NCBI RefSeq assembly: GCF_016748675.1
Contig: NZ_CP051534.1
Location: 434,001 to 498,000 of the forward strand
DNA: 64,000 nt
Reading direction: 5' to 3'
Source of the DNA: Helicobacter pylori
GTDB lineage: Bacteria > Campylobacterota > Campylobacteria > Campylobacterales > Helicobacteraceae
A program made the translations under genes and the position numbers. Position 1 is the first letter of the stretch, and each line of letters opens with the position of its first letter. Below are positions 1 to 12,962 of the stretch, piece after piece. The notes beneath the pieces are model-generated. The model worked only from the letters and a program-made list of their open reading frames with translations. It was not told where the DNA came from and did not search any database.

Positions 1-2
1 TA

Positions 3-1214
3 GCGTTAGGGATCCTTTTTTGTAATGGTCTGTCTTTGAAAGCTTTAGAAATTGCCGTCAAACCTTTTGGCTATCTGGGGCTATTGTATAATCAGGGGAC
101 GCAAAAAAACCCTCACAGCTATGTGGGGGCTTTAGCGCGTCTTGGGGTGGATTTTTCTTATAGCAATGGGTGGTCCTTTGGTATTGGAGCGATTGGGGCT
201 TGGAATATTTATAACAAACAGCGTTTGGCTAACCTTTACATCAGTCTAGGGAATTTTTTTGGTAACCCTAACAACGTTAAACCTTATTTGAGCGCTGGCG
301 ATGTTTCTGATGCGTATCTTCAATACACTAACCAGCGTTTTAAAATCGCTTTAGGGCGTTTCAATACCGATTTTGTGGATTTTGATTGGATAGGGGGCAA
401 TATTCAAGGGATCTCTGTGGCTTTTAAGCAAAATTCCATGCGTTATTTTGGGATTTTTATGGATAGCATGCTTTATAATGGGCATCAGATCAATAAAGAG
501 CAAGGGAATCGGATCGCCACTTCCCTAAACGCTCTAGCGTCTTATGATCCTGTGTCTAAACGCTTGTATGTAGGGGGGGAAGTGTTTGTTTTAGGAGCAG
601 AATACAGGCATGAAAATCTTAAAGTGGTGCCTTTTATTTTAACGGACACCCGCTTGCCTTTGCCCACCCAAAACATTTTAGTGCAAGTGGGGGGTAAGTT
701 GGAGTATGACGCTTCTTTAGCTAAGGGTTTCACTTCGCGCACTCTAGTGCATGGCATGTATCAATACGGCAACACTGATGCGGCTACAAGCGCTAAAAAT
801 GCCGGCTTGTTTTTGATCGATCAAACTTTTAAATACCAAATTTTTAATTTTGGAACGGGTTTTTATATCGTTCCAGCAAGGAACAATAAGGGCTATCTAT
901 GGACTTTTAACGACAGGACTAAATTCTATGGCCGTGGGATCAATGTGCCCGGTGTGCCAGCGATTTATTTTGCTAATTCTAGCATTTCAGGCTATGTTTT
1001 TTTAGGGCTTAAGACTAAAAGGGTGCGTTTAGACGCGATGGTGGCTTTTGGGGATTATCAAGAATATTCTTTAATGAGCAGTTTTAGGGTTTGGACTTAT
1101 AGGGATTTGTCTTTTGATATGGGTGGGGGGTATGTGTATGCTTATAATTCTAAAGCCACGAGAAAAAGCCTTGGAGATAGCTCTTTTGTCTTTTTTGGGA
1201 AGTTTTTGTTTTAA
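3..1214 (+). CDS. Hof/OprD-like outer membrane protein, 5' end outside window
   Basis: The frame is open to the left edge, so the start codon lies outside. The first in-window residues (ALGILFCNGLSLKA) look like the hydrophobic core and cleavage region of a signal peptide, so the TTG at 36 is not the real start. The rest is rich in alternating aromatic and polar beta-strands, contains a GRF-N-FDW segment like that of the OprD/Hof porins at 57-60 kb, and ends in a terminal Phe (FGKFLF), as outer membrane barrels do. It should be an outer membrane channel or adhesin of the Hof family. I cannot say which member (hofH is possible). Confidence 0.75.
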   Translation, partial: ALGILFCNGLSLKALEIAVKPFGYLGLLYNQGTQKNPHSYVGALARLGVDFSYSNGWSFGIGAIGAWNIYNKQRLANLYISLGNFFGNPNNVKPYLSAGDVSDAYLQYTNQRFKIALGRFNTDFVDFDWIGGNIQGISVAFKQNSMRYFGIFMDSMLYNGHQINKEQGNRIATSLNALASYDPVSKRLYVGGEVFVLGAEYRHENLKVVPFILTDTRLPLPTQNILVQVGGKLEYDASLAKGFTSRTLVHGMYQYGNTDAATSAKNAGLFLIDQTFKYQIFNFGTGFYIVPARNNKGYLWTFNDRTKFYGRGINVPGVPAIYFANSSISGYVFLGLKTKRVRLDAMVAFGDYQEYSLMSSFRVWTYRDLSFDMGGGYVYAYNSKATRKSLGDSSFVFFGKFLF

Positions 1215-1319
1215 AAAATACCATTTCTACAATTAATAGTGAAGAGTTTGCAATAAAGTAAGCGGTAATTTCTTTTTTTAAAAATCAATATTAAAAGAAG
1301 TTTTTGTTTTAAAAATGTT
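1215..1319. other. short convergent intergenic region
   Basis: About 100 AT-rich bases separate the rightward outer membrane protein gene from the leftward exonuclease gene. A short direct repeat of the porin 3' end (AGTTTTTGTTTTAAAAA) recurs near 1298-1315. No clear terminator hairpin is visible. Confidence 0.4.
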
Positions 1320-2156
1320 TTAAGAAATTCTTTTAAAATCAGGTTTTTGTGTTTTTTTAGGGAAAAAAGCTTTTTTAAACTCAGGCTCCCATAGTTTGAT
1401 CACGCCATGGTGGGTCATCTGGTGCATATTGACTAAACGCATGTTTAAAAGAGCCTTTTCTTTAGCTTCGCTATCGCTCAAATCTTCTTTAATTTTGAAC
1501 GCTTGAATGATCTGTTCCCACAGCTCATGCTCTTTAGCGTCTTCGTTTAAAAAATCTTTATAGTTGAAGCCGCCAATCCCTTTAACCCCCTTAATATTAT
1601 CCCCCTTATCCCCCACAACGCACTGGTAATAAGCAAAAAAATGAGCCTCTTTTTGACTCACATTAAAAAAGGCGTTTGTTTTCAAGTTGAAATGAGAACC
1701 TCTATTGGAATACAAAATATCCTTATCCATGCTGGCTATCACATAATTGTTGGGGTCTTTCTTTTTGTAAAAAGAGATAATATCATCGGCTTCATATTCA
1801 AAACAATGTTCGCCCTGGATTTTAGCCCCTTTTTTTAGGGGGTATTTTTCCACCAAAGCGATTTTGAGAGCTTTTAAAAGGGATCTAAAATCTTCATCAA
1901 ATTGGTGGCGTTTTTGTTTGTAATGATCGCACAGCTGGTAGCGGAAACTCTCTCTGCCCCTAGTGATAAAAAAGAGCGTTTTAGAGCAACGGGTTTTGCG
2001 CATGATGGATAAAATTTGAGTGGTGAGAAAAATAACGCCCACTTCTTGCAAGCTATAAGTGGCGAATCTTTTGGGGAGCGTTTTATTAGAGAGCAAACGC
2101 CTAACAATATTAGGGATAACGCAATCAATGTCTAGTAAAAGAGTTCTTGAATGCAT
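1320..2156 (-). CDS. 5'-3' exonuclease (FEN/PolA N-domain family)
   Basis: This 278-residue protein carries the metal-binding acidic motifs of the 5'-3' exonuclease/flap endonuclease family: DID near the start, EADD near residue 120, SMDKD near 143, and GDKGDNIKGVKGIG, the helix-hairpin-helix region, near 180. These proteins remove RNA primers or flaps during replication and repair. It stands alone rather than fused to DNA polymerase I. The start MHSRTLLLDID places the first acidic motif at residue 9, as expected. It matches HP1022. About 250 bp separate it from the upstream regulator gene, so it may have its own promoter. Confidence 0.85.
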   Translation of the reverse strand: MHSRTLLLDIDCVIPNIVRRLLSNKTLPKRFATYSLQEVGVIFLTTQILSIMRKTRCSKTLFFITRGRESFRYQLCDHYKQKRHQFDEDFRSLLKALKIALVEKYPLKKGAKIQGEHCFEYEADDIISFYKKKDPNNYVIASMDKDILYSNRGSHFNLKTNAFFNVSQKEAHFFAYYQCVVGDKGDNIKGVKGIGGFNYKDFLNEDAKEHELWEQIIQAFKIKEDLSDSEAKEKALLNMRLVNMHQMTHHGVIKLWEPEFKKAFFPKKTQKPDFKRIS

Positions 2157-2407
2157 GAATCTTGTTTTGTTAAACGCTTGTCTAATGGTTAATCCTTAAG
2201 TTGAATTTCACTTTTTTAAAAGTTAAACTATTATAGTAAATATATAGCAAATAATAAGTTATTTTAATAATAATTAGCTCTATTCTCATTAAATACGCTA
2301 AATTTTAAGAGATCACCGCTTGTTTTAGCTCTTTTGATTGTAAAAATGCTTTTGGCATTCTTGCATTTTATGATTAGCGCCCCACGAAAACAGAGTTTAA
2401 GGATTTT
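2157..2407. other. AT-rich intergenic region upstream of the exonuclease gene
   Basis: Roughly 250 bases with no supported gene. The stretch 2240-2280 is nearly pure A/T with several AATAAT and TAATAATAATTA-like elements. These resemble H. pylori Fur/AT-rich operator sequence, but in DNA this AT-rich the likeness may be chance. Any promoter for the exonuclease gene should be here. Confidence 0.4.
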
Positions 2408-3304
2408 CTACTTGCGCGGTAAGTTATATTTCCGGCGTTTTTCCCAAAGGCTTTTACGGCTAATGCCAAGCTTGTTAGCCAATTCTGTATCGGTGCAAGT
2501 AGAAGAAAAATGCCTGATCGCTTCTTTTTCATACTCTTGAATGGAAAGGAAAGTCGTGTGGTTGCTAAACAAAGATAGGGGTTTGTTGCTGCATTCAATG
2601 CTCACAATTTTAGGAAATTCTAGGGGTTCTTTATGGGTATAGGACAAAACAATAGGGCATGAACGGGCCAATTCCAACAATTTCAATTGCTCATCTTTTT
2701 TAAGCTCTTCTAAATGCATGATGTAAAAAGGGCGTTCTAATTTGTCTTTATTCTTGTATAGCTCTTTCCAAGTGGTGTCTTTTAAAGAGAAAAAAGAAAA
2801 ATCCATTTGCCTTTCTTTAGCGTATTGCAATAAATAAGCGTTCGCAAGCTCTTGAGAGGGCGTGTGAATAATAAAGGGTGGCCTGTAGGAAAAATCTTTA
2901 GGCAAGGGCAATTCCGCATGGATAAAGTCTAAGTAATTTTCATAAAATCCCAAGCGAGCGGTCATTTCTTGGTAGGCTTTGTGGTATTGGATCTTGCGCA
3001 ACAATTCATCCATTTTAAAAGGTTTTAGAATATAATCTCTCGCTCCCGCTTGAATGGGTTTATTCACGCCATCTTCATTGACATGCGAAGCCATCATGAT
3101 AATGATTTGCTTGGAATTATAACGCACAAAATGTTCGCAACGCCCTTGAGTGCAAACTTTAGAAGAAACCAAAATCACATCATAAGGCTCTTTATTTTCT
3201 TCTGAAATGCTAGAGATGATCTCGCAAAAATGCCCCAAATCATGCAAATTATGAGAGATACTCCTGGCTAGCGCTAAATCATCTTCAATGATTAAGATTT
3301 TCAT
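2408..3304 (-). CDS. Orphan atypical response regulator (HP1021 type)
   Basis: The 298-residue protein has an N-terminal receiver-like domain (ILIIEDDLALA at the start, LKPF near residue 104) and a C-terminal Fis-type helix-turn-helix (TELANKLGISRKSLWEKRRK). The usual phosphoacceptor Asp is absent: after the strand DVILV comes Ser47. It should therefore act without canonical phosphorylation. It is the HP1021 orphan regulator of H. pylori, known to bind DNA at oriC and at metabolic and redox genes. It has no cognate kinase gene nearby. Its start is 22 bp downstream of ispDF on the same strand, so it is probably co-transcribed with ispDF-htrA. Confidence 0.9.
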   Translation of the reverse strand: MKILIIEDDLALARSISHNLHDLGHFCEIISSISEENKEPYDVILVSSKVCTQGRCEHFVRYNSKQIIIMMASHVNEDGVNKPIQAGARDYILKPFKMDELLRKIQYHKAYQEMTARLGFYENYLDFIHAELPLPKDFSYRPPFIIHTPSQELANAYLLQYAKERQMDFSFFSLKDTTWKELYKNKDKLERPFYIMHLEELKKDEQLKLLELARSCPIVLSYTHKEPLEFPKIVSIECSNKPLSLFSNHTTFLSIQEYEKEAIRHFSSTCTDTELANKLGISRKSLWEKRRKYNLPRK

Positions 3305-3326
3305 TAATCGTTCCTTTTATCACATT

Positions 3327-4565
<1,239 letters not shown>

Positions 4566-4568
4566 CTA

Positions 4569-5996
4569 TCATTTCACCAAAATGATCCTATAACCTTGAT
4601 TCAAATCTAAAACTAAGAATCGTTTGGGTTTGCCTTTATATTTTTCTAAAGCATGGTTAAAATCCGCAACGCTTTTCACTTCAATCTCTTCAATTTTTGT
4701 GATGATGTTGCCTTGCCTGAAGCCGGCTTGCTCTGCTGGGGAATTTTCATTCACTTGAGAGACCAAAACCCCTTGAACGTCATCGCTCAAACGCATAGAC
4801 CTTTTGGTTTTTTGGGTTAAATCTTCTACTTGAAGCCCGTTCAATTGGCCTTGCGCACCGTTTTGAGCAGAAATGGTTTCTTTTTTGTTAGGGCTTTTCC
4901 TTTCGGCAAGAGTGAGGGTGAAGGCGCGTTCTTTTTTGTCTCTAATGACTTTTAAGGTTACTCTTTGATTGGGTAGCATCGAGCCGATTAGATTCCTTAA
5001 TTCGTTCGTGTTTTTAACCTTTTTCCCATTGACTTCAGTGATCAAATCCCACACCAAAATCCCTGCTTTTTTAGCCGGAGAGTCTTTTTCTACGCTAATG
5101 ACCACCGCCCCTTCTTTGTTGTCGTAAGAATTTTGCAAATCGCCACTCAAATCTTGCAAGCCCACGCCCAAGTAACCTCTTTCAATCTTACCGGTTTTGA
5201 TGAGTTGGGTTACAATATCCTTAACCATGTTAGAAGGGATGGCAAAGCCAATGCCATGGTTGCCCCCGGTTTTAGAGATGATAGCGGTATTGATCCCCAC
5301 TAACCCTCCACGGCTATCAATCAAAGCGCCGCCGGAATTTCCAGGATTGATAGAAGCGTCTGTTTGAATGAAATTTTCATAGCTGTTGATCCCTATCCCG
5401 CTTTTATTGAGCGCTGAAACAATGCCTTGCGTAACGCTTTCGCCCACGCCAAAAGGGTTACCAATTGCAAAAACCAAATCGCCCACTAAAATATCATTAG
5501 AGTCAGAGAATTTGATCGTGGGTAAGTTGTCTTTAGTGATGCGAATCACCGCTAAATCGCTTTCAGAATCCGTGCCTACTAAAGTGGCGGAATATTCTTT
5601 ATTGCTCCCTGGAATGGTCACTTTAATCTTATCGGCGCCATCAATCACATGGTTATTCGTCACAATATAGCCATCTTTAGAGATGATGACGCCGCTGCCT
5701 AAAGCCCTTTCCATTCTTTCTTTAGGGATCATGCCGCCCAAATCCCCAAAAAATTGTTGGAAAAAGGGGTCATTAAACACACCGCCACCTATAAAGCTAT
5801 TTTTAATCTTCTTTTCAGTAGAGATATTCACCACCGCTTTAATCGAATCCTTAATAGAATCGTGGTAAGAGTAGATCGTATCGTCTTTAGAGGGGACGCT
5901 TATTCGCTCTTTCACTTTGGGCATGCTTTGGATTTGGATATTGCCCGCATTCAAGCTTAACGCTAAAGCCAAAGAGATAAAAAAAGTTTTTTTCAT
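4569..5996 (-). CDS. htrA: Periplasmic/secreted serine protease HtrA
   Basis: This is a DegP/HtrA-family chaperone-protease with signal peptide, trypsin-like domain and two PDZ domains. I choose the second of two adjacent ATGs (5996; the other is 5999), behind AAGGAAG. It gives 475 residues and places the triad at His116 (NNHVIDG), Asp147 (ESDLAV) and Ser221 (NPGNSGGAL), the numbering used for the characterised H. pylori enzyme. A longer frame to 6029 exists but would put 11 residues before the signal peptide. Known roles are periplasmic quality control and, when secreted, cleavage of host E-cadherin. Some older annotations split this gene (HP1018/HP1019); here it is intact. Confidence 0.94.
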   Translation of the reverse strand: MKKTFFISLALALSLNAGNIQIQSMPKVKERISVPSKDDTIYSYHDSIKDSIKAVVNISTEKKIKNSFIGGGVFNDPFFQQFFGDLGGMIPKERMERALGSGVIISKDGYIVTNNHVIDGADKIKVTIPGSNKEYSATLVGTDSESDLAVIRITKDNLPTIKFSDSNDILVGDLVFAIGNPFGVGESVTQGIVSALNKSGIGINSYENFIQTDASINPGNSGGALIDSRGGLVGINTAIISKTGGNHGIGFAIPSNMVKDIVTQLIKTGKIERGYLGVGLQDLSGDLQNSYDNKEGAVVISVEKDSPAKKAGILVWDLITEVNGKKVKNTNELRNLIGSMLPNQRVTLKVIRDKKERAFTLTLAERKSPNKKETISAQNGAQGQLNGLQVEDLTQKTKRSMRLSDDVQGVLVSQVNENSPAEQAGFRQGNIITKIEEIEVKSVADFNHALEKYKGKPKRFLVLDLNQGYRIILVK

Positions 5997-6042
5997 CATG
6001 GTTACTTCCTTGATTGATGTCAATTTCAAAATTAAAAAAAGA

Positions 6043-7485
6043 TTATATCAAATCTTTTTTGTTATTTTCATTAGCTTTTTGTGTAAAATAGTATCCAATG
6101 TAACACATAACAGCAAAAACAATCGTTAAGATCATCCCGATGCGTTGATCCTTATCCATAGCCGAACCAATCACGCCGATGACACACCCAGTGATCCCTA
6201 TGAGTTGCAAAAAGGGCAGGAAAGGGGCTTTATAAGGCAAATCCTCTAAAGAATGCCCGGCTTTTAAGTATTGCTTGCGGAAAGAATATTGCGAAATGGA
6301 CACGCTAACCCACACGATAATCACCGTGAAACTGATCACATTAATCAAAGCTTCCACGACATTTTCTTTGGCATAAATTTGGACTAAAAGCCCTATGAGA
6401 GAAAAAGAAAGGGAAAAAAGCATCGCATAAGTGGGCGTGCCTTGTCGGTTGAGTTGGGAAAAAACCTTAAAAAACATCTTTTGTTTGGACAGCCCATAAA
6501 TCATGCGACTCGCTCCATAAAGCCCTGAATTAGCGGTAGAAAACATCGCCGTAATGATAACAGCGTTCATTATATCAGCCACATAAGGGACACCCATGCC
6601 AATAAAGGGCAAGTTGATGCGTTCTAAAACGCTCACAAAGGGGCTTTGCGTGATAGAGGAATCATTCATGGGTAAAAAAACAGAAATGACAAACACAGAG
6701 CCTAAAAAGAAAAAGACAATCCGCCACAAGGTCGCTTTAATCGCTTTGGGCATCACCTCGCTAGCGTTTTTAGTCTCTCCCACAGCCACCCCAATGACTT
6801 CTGTGCCAGTGAAGGCAAAAATGACAGCGAGCATCGCGCTAAAAACCGCCGCGCTCCCGTTAGGGAAAAACCCTTTATCGCCAAAATGGAAGTTATCAAA
6901 AACAGAACTAAACCCATGCAAATAGATTTGATAGAGGATCCCAATTACGCCAATGCCTATAAAAGCGATCACCGCTAAAACTTTAATCAGGCTAAAGAAA
7001 AACTCGCCCTCGGCAAAAATTTTAACCGAAAAAAAGTTCAATAAAAAAACTAACGCAATGCATAAAATAACCCAATAATGGATAGGAATATTTACAAACC
7101 AGCGTTGCATGAGCATGCCTATAGCGATGTATTCTAACGCAACCGTGATCACCCAGCCAAGCCAATACATCCAAAAAACCATATAGCCCGTGCCAGGACC
7201 TATGAATTTAGCCGCATAATCCCCAAAACTTCCCGTAGTGGGATAAACGCTGGCCAATTCGCCTAAAGAGAGCATGATGCAATAGACCACAAGCCCTCCA
7301 AAACAATAAGCGATCAAGGTCCCTAAAGGGCCAGCGCTCGCAATATTACCCCCAGTGCCTACAAAAAGCCCTGTGCCGATCGCTCCTCCAAATGCAATCA
7401 TTAAGAGATGGCGCATTTTCATGTCTCTTTTAAGCTCGCCTTGTTTTTGCGCGGTATTTTGATGCGTTATCTTTTGATTGTCCAT
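6043..7485 (-). CDS. Amino-acid permease, LysP/AAT family (APC superfamily)
   Basis: The 480-residue protein has about twelve hydrophobic segments and the AAT-family signature in its first segment (FGGAIGTGLFVGTGGNIASAG). A polar N-terminus (residues 1-25) precedes segment 1. The family imports amino acids in symport with protons. H. pylori annotations call HP1017 a lysine-specific permease, but the substrate cannot be read from sequence. The next gene, htrA, starts 46 bp downstream on the same strand. A clear AGGAGG-type ribosome site (GGAGGTGTC in sense) precedes the start. Confidence 0.85.
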   Translation of the reverse strand: MDNQKITHQNTAQKQGELKRDMKMRHLLMIAFGGAIGTGLFVGTGGNIASAGPLGTLIAYCFGGLVVYCIMLSLGELASVYPTTGSFGDYAAKFIGPGTGYMVFWMYWLGWVITVALEYIAIGMLMQRWFVNIPIHYWVILCIALVFLLNFFSVKIFAEGEFFFSLIKVLAVIAFIGIGVIGILYQIYLHGFSSVFDNFHFGDKGFFPNGSAAVFSAMLAVIFAFTGTEVIGVAVGETKNASEVMPKAIKATLWRIVFFFLGSVFVISVFLPMNDSSITQSPFVSVLERINLPFIGMGVPYVADIMNAVIITAMFSTANSGLYGASRMIYGLSKQKMFFKVFSQLNRQGTPTYAMLFSLSFSLIGLLVQIYAKENVVEALINVISFTVIIVWVSVSISQYSFRKQYLKAGHSLEDLPYKAPFLPFLQLIGITGCVIGVIGSAMDKDQRIGMILTIVFAVMCYIGYYFTQKANENNKKDLI

Positions 7486-7680
7486 GCGACACCTCCTTAG
7501 ATTGAAAATAAAAATAACTTGGATTATAACAAAAATAAAATAAAATGATTTTTTTTAATTGAATATTGAAAATAAAATTTAAAAAAACGAAAGAATGCTA
7601 AAGTTAATGTTTATCAATATTTGATGAGAGCAAAGTTTTAAGGTGTTTTTTTAAAAACGCTAAAAACTTCTTCTAAAATA

Positions 7681-8220
7681 TTAAGATTTATAATATTTAA
7701 TCGTGTAATCTATCCCCGAATAAAGGGTTAAAAAAACCGCTATAGCCACAAGCACATAAGAATAAGTTAAATTGGCCAATAAAGCGCCAATCGCTACGAC
7801 TTGAGAAACGGTTTTATACTTGCCTAACGCATTGACAGGAATATCCTTTTTTTCATTAGCGGCTAAGACTCTAAGCCCTGAAATAAAAAATTCGCGCCCT
7901 AAAATCACAAACGGGACCCACGCATTCACACGATCCAAATGGACTAACCCTAAAAACGTGCTCAAAATAAGGATTTTATCCGCTAAAGGGTCAAAGATTT
8001 CCCCAAAGCGCGATTTGGCTTTATAGTTTCTGGCGATGTAGCCGTCCAATAAATCCGTGAGCGCGGCAAACAAAAAAACCAATGAAGAGATCATGTTGAT
8101 GTGAAAGGGGGTTAAAAAACTGAAATAAGTGTGCGTGTTTAACAATAAAAACAATAAAAATAAGGATAAGACAATGCGTAAAATCGTCAAAAAATTAGGC
8201 AGGAGTTTTAAAACTTTCAT
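7681..8220 (-). CDS. pgsA: Phosphatidylglycerophosphate synthase
   Basis: The 179-residue membrane protein carries the CDP-alcohol phosphatidyltransferase signature DLLDGYIARNYKAKSRFGEI-FDPLADK. It transfers phosphatidyl from CDP-diacylglycerol to glycerol-3-phosphate, the committed step to phosphatidylglycerol and cardiolipin. The frame is open to 8283, but the ATG at 8220 (MKVLKLLPNFLT) gives the usual family start and overlaps the stop of the upstream gene by ATGA, which indicates translational coupling. It is the last gene of the ppk-pgsA gene string. About 195 AT-rich bases separate its 3' end from the permease gene. Confidence 0.9.
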   Translation of the reverse strand: MKVLKLLPNFLTILRIVLSLFLLFLLLNTHTYFSFLTPFHINMISSLVFLFAALTDLLDGYIARNYKAKSRFGEIFDPLADKILILSTFLGLVHLDRVNAWVPFVILGREFFISGLRVLAANEKKDIPVNALGKYKTVSQVVAIGALLANLTYSYVLVAIAVFLTLYSGIDYTIKYYKS

Positions 8221-8825
8221 GCTTTCAAAAAGACTTGTGAAAAATTCAAAAACGCGCGCGCCAAAAAGCCAAGCGCCACACACATTAAAATCACAGCGGT
8301 CGTTAAAAAAATGATAACTAACGCTTGCGCTAAAATCCCTAAAAGAGCCAGCATGAAACTAAAAAGCAACAACCTAAACCCGCTTAAAAAAAACCTTTCT
8401 TGCGTGTAAAGGCTCAATTCTCTATAGAGTTTGTGCAAATAAAAAATAGAAACGCCATTACCGATTAGCGAAAGGGCGTTACTGGCGTTAGGGACAAGAT
8501 AGCTTAAAAGGGCGCATAAAATCACCGCCAAAAAACTGAAAGCAAAATTTTCAAAAAAACTCAGATGGCGTGTGATTTTAGAAAGCCTGTAAAAACCAAT
8601 CGCTCCGGCAATGAACCCAAGCGCGCACAAAAAAAGAGACAATAACACGATATAAGCCAATTGATTATTGAAGAGGTTAGAAATTTGAAACGATTTTGCC
8701 CCGCTTGAAACAAGAAAAAGCACCAACAAAATAGCCCCACACAAAGGGGTGAAAAAATAGCCCAACAAGCATTTTTTAATGAATTGCAACTCTTTGTTTT
8801 GGTGGATGTGGATGATGTTTTTCAA
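8217..8825 (-). CDS. Conserved integral membrane protein (HP1015 type)
   Basis: The 202-residue protein has about six hydrophobic segments after a short polar N-terminus (MKNIIHIHQNKEL). No catalytic motif is recognised. It lies 9 bp after the SDR gene and overlaps pgsA by 4 bp, so it is made with enzymes of lipid synthesis. A role in the envelope is only an inference from this position. Confidence 0.7.
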   Translation of the reverse strand: MKNIIHIHQNKELQFIKKCLLGYFFTPLCGAILLVLFLVSSGAKSFQISNLFNNQLAYIVLLSLFLCALGFIAGAIGFYRLSKITRHLSFFENFAFSFLAVILCALLSYLVPNASNALSLIGNGVSIFYLHKLYRELSLYTQERFFLSGFRLLLFSFMLALLGILAQALVIIFLTTAVILMCVALGFLARAFLNFSQVFLKA

Positions 8826-8834
8826 AAAAAATCT

Positions 8835-9623
8835 TTATTTAAAAGTAGTCCCGCCATCCACAACGATCGTTTGCCCTGTAAGCCAACCGCTTTGGGTCTC
8901 ATCGCATAAAAAATAAGCCGCTCCGGCTAGATCGTTAGGATTGCCCATGCGTTTTAGGGGCGATTGCTCTTCTACTTTTTCTTTAATCTCCACATAATCA
9001 GGGAAAGCTTTCAAAGCGTCCGTATCAATAGGCCCGCCACTAACCGCATTCACTCTAATGTTAAATTCGCCTAAATCCACAGCAGCGTATTTGACCATGG
9101 TTTCTACGGCATTTTTAGAATTGCCATGCCCAGCGTAATTAGGCATATAGACCAAATTCCCAGTAGAGCTTAAGCTCACGATCGCCCCGCCGCCTATTTT
9201 TTGCATGCGTTTTGCCGCTTCTTGAGCCCCCACCACAAACGCTAACACGGTGGCTGTGTAAATATTGTTTAACCCCTTAGGTTTTAATCGCATAAACGGC
9301 GCAAATCCCCCCACGACAGAGCGCCCATAAATAATAGCGTTAGAAATAAAAAAATCCACTCTGTCAAAATCAGCGTCAATTTGTTTGAAAAGCTCCGTGT
9401 ATTGCTCAGGCTCTAAAACATTAAGGGGGTAGGCTTTGGCTTTAATGGAATATTTTTGCTCCACATCTTCTATGATTTTGTTGGCTTCTTCAACATTTCT
9501 ATTGTAAGTGAAAGCGATATTCACGCCGCTTTGAGCGAAGCGATACAATATCGCCTTACCAATCCCTCTAGTCGCGCCGCTGATCACTAGGGTTTTATTT
9601 TTCATGTGATTGGAACCATTCAT
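8835..9623 (-). CDS. Short-chain dehydrogenase/reductase, FabL-like
   Basis: The 262-residue protein is a classical SDR: NAD(P)-binding [10 protein letters not shown] near residue 17, then SLSSTG and a catalytic-region segment [13 protein letters not shown]. Annotations of this locus (HP1014) often say 7-alpha-hydroxysteroid dehydrogenase. The segment [18 protein letters not shown] closely resembles one I recall from Bacillus FabL, an enoyl-ACP reductase, and the neighbours include pgsA. A fatty-acid or other acyl reductase role is therefore at least as likely. The start at 9623 overlaps dapA by ATGA. An internal ATG at 9605 is the alternative. Confidence 0.78.
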   Translation of the reverse strand: MNGSNHMKNKTLVISGATRGIGKAILYRFAQSGVNIAFTYNRNVEEANKIIEDVEQKYSIKAKAYPLNVLEPEQYTELFKQIDADFDRVDFFISNAIIYGRSVVGGFAPFMRLKPKGLNNIYTATVLAFVVGAQEAAKRMQKIGGGAIVSLSSTGNLVYMPNYAGHGNSKNAVETMVKYAAVDLGEFNIRVNAVSGGPIDTDALKAFPDYVEIKEKVEEQSPLKRMGNPNDLAGAAYFLCDETQSGWLTGQTIVVDGGTTFK

Positions 9624-10522
9624 GCAATTACCTCATATTGTTGTAAAGTTTTTTCTAAAAGTTGAATCGTTTCTTTGCTTGGGGCCACTAAAGGCAGTCT
9701 GTAGCTTGGGTTTTCAATCAAGCCGGCTAAATGCATAGCCATTTTAATAGGGATAGGGTTCGTTTCTACAAAAAGGGCTTGGTGCAAATCAAAAAGCTTA
9801 TTTTGGATTTCTAGGGCTTGTTGGTATTTTTGTTTGAGCGCGCAATTGACCATCTGTGAAATCAGATTAGGCATTAAATTACCGGTCACTGAAATCACGC
9901 CGCACCCCCCTGAAAACATGATAGAGTGGTTGAGCGAATCTTCCCCACTAAAAATTTTAAAATCTTTTTCATAATAATGCAATTCTGTTACTCTCTTTAA
10001 AGAGCCAGACGCTTCTTTAATGGCTTTAATGTTAGGGATTTCTCTAAAAAGTTTGAGAGCGGTTGGAACTTCAATAGACACGCCCGTTCGGCTTGGCACA
10101 TCATAAAGCATGACAGGGATTTCCACCGATTGAGCGATAGTTTTATAATGTTCAAACAGGCCTTGTTGGGTGGGGCGGTTATAATAAGGGCTTACGCATA
10201 AAATCGCATCCGCACCGATTTTTTGAGCGAACTTTGCTAAAGAAAGGGACTCGCTCGTGGCGTTACTGCCCACGCCGGCTAACACTTTCATGCGTGAATT
10301 GGAGGGCGTTTGAGTGTTTTTGCAAGTCTCTATGGCGATTTCAATGCAACGCATGTGCTCTTTGTGGGTGAGCGTGGCGGACTCTCCTGTCGTGCCAACA
10401 GGCACGCATGCGTCCATGCCCTGAAAAATTTGGCGCTTGATCAAGGATTCATAAGCGGCCTCATCAACGCTCAAATCTTTTTTAAAAGGCGTAATTAACG
10501 CGCTAGATGAATGAAATTGCAT
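9620..10522 (-). CDS. dapA: 4-hydroxy-tetrahydrodipicolinate synthase
   Basis: The 300-residue TIM-barrel enzyme condenses pyruvate with aspartate semialdehyde, the first step to lysine and diaminopimelate for peptidoglycan. Visible marks are [17 protein letters not shown], the catalytic Tyr region [16 protein letters not shown], and the Schiff-base lysine in [10 protein letters not shown] near residue 168. Length fits the family. The stop overlaps the start of the following SDR gene by 4 bp, and the gene follows the M16 protease gene by 14 bp. It matches HP1013. Confidence 0.95.
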   Translation of the reverse strand: MQFHSSSALITPFKKDLSVDEAAYESLIKRQIFQGMDACVPVGTTGESATLTHKEHMRCIEIAIETCKNTQTPSNSRMKVLAGVGSNATSESLSLAKFAQKIGADAILCVSPYYNRPTQQGLFEHYKTIAQSVEIPVMLYDVPSRTGVSIEVPTALKLFREIPNIKAIKEASGSLKRVTELHYYEKDFKIFSGEDSLNHSIMFSGGCGVISVTGNLMPNLISQMVNCALKQKYQQALEIQNKLFDLHQALFVETNPIPIKMAMHLAGLIENPSYRLPLVAPSKETIQLLEKTLQQYEVIA

Positions 10523-10536
10523 GTTATAAGGCTCTT

Positions 10537-12923
<2,387 letters not shown>

Positions 12924-12962
12924 TTAAATCCTTAATCTTTTATGATTTGAACGGGATAACCT

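Noticed and set aside
2240-2280. Fur operator upstream of the exonuclease gene
   Set aside because: AATAAT-type words occur, but no clear inverted symmetry and the DNA is nearly pure A/T.
5386-5960. Plus-strand frames opposite htrA
   Set aside because: Shadows of the conserved protease gene.
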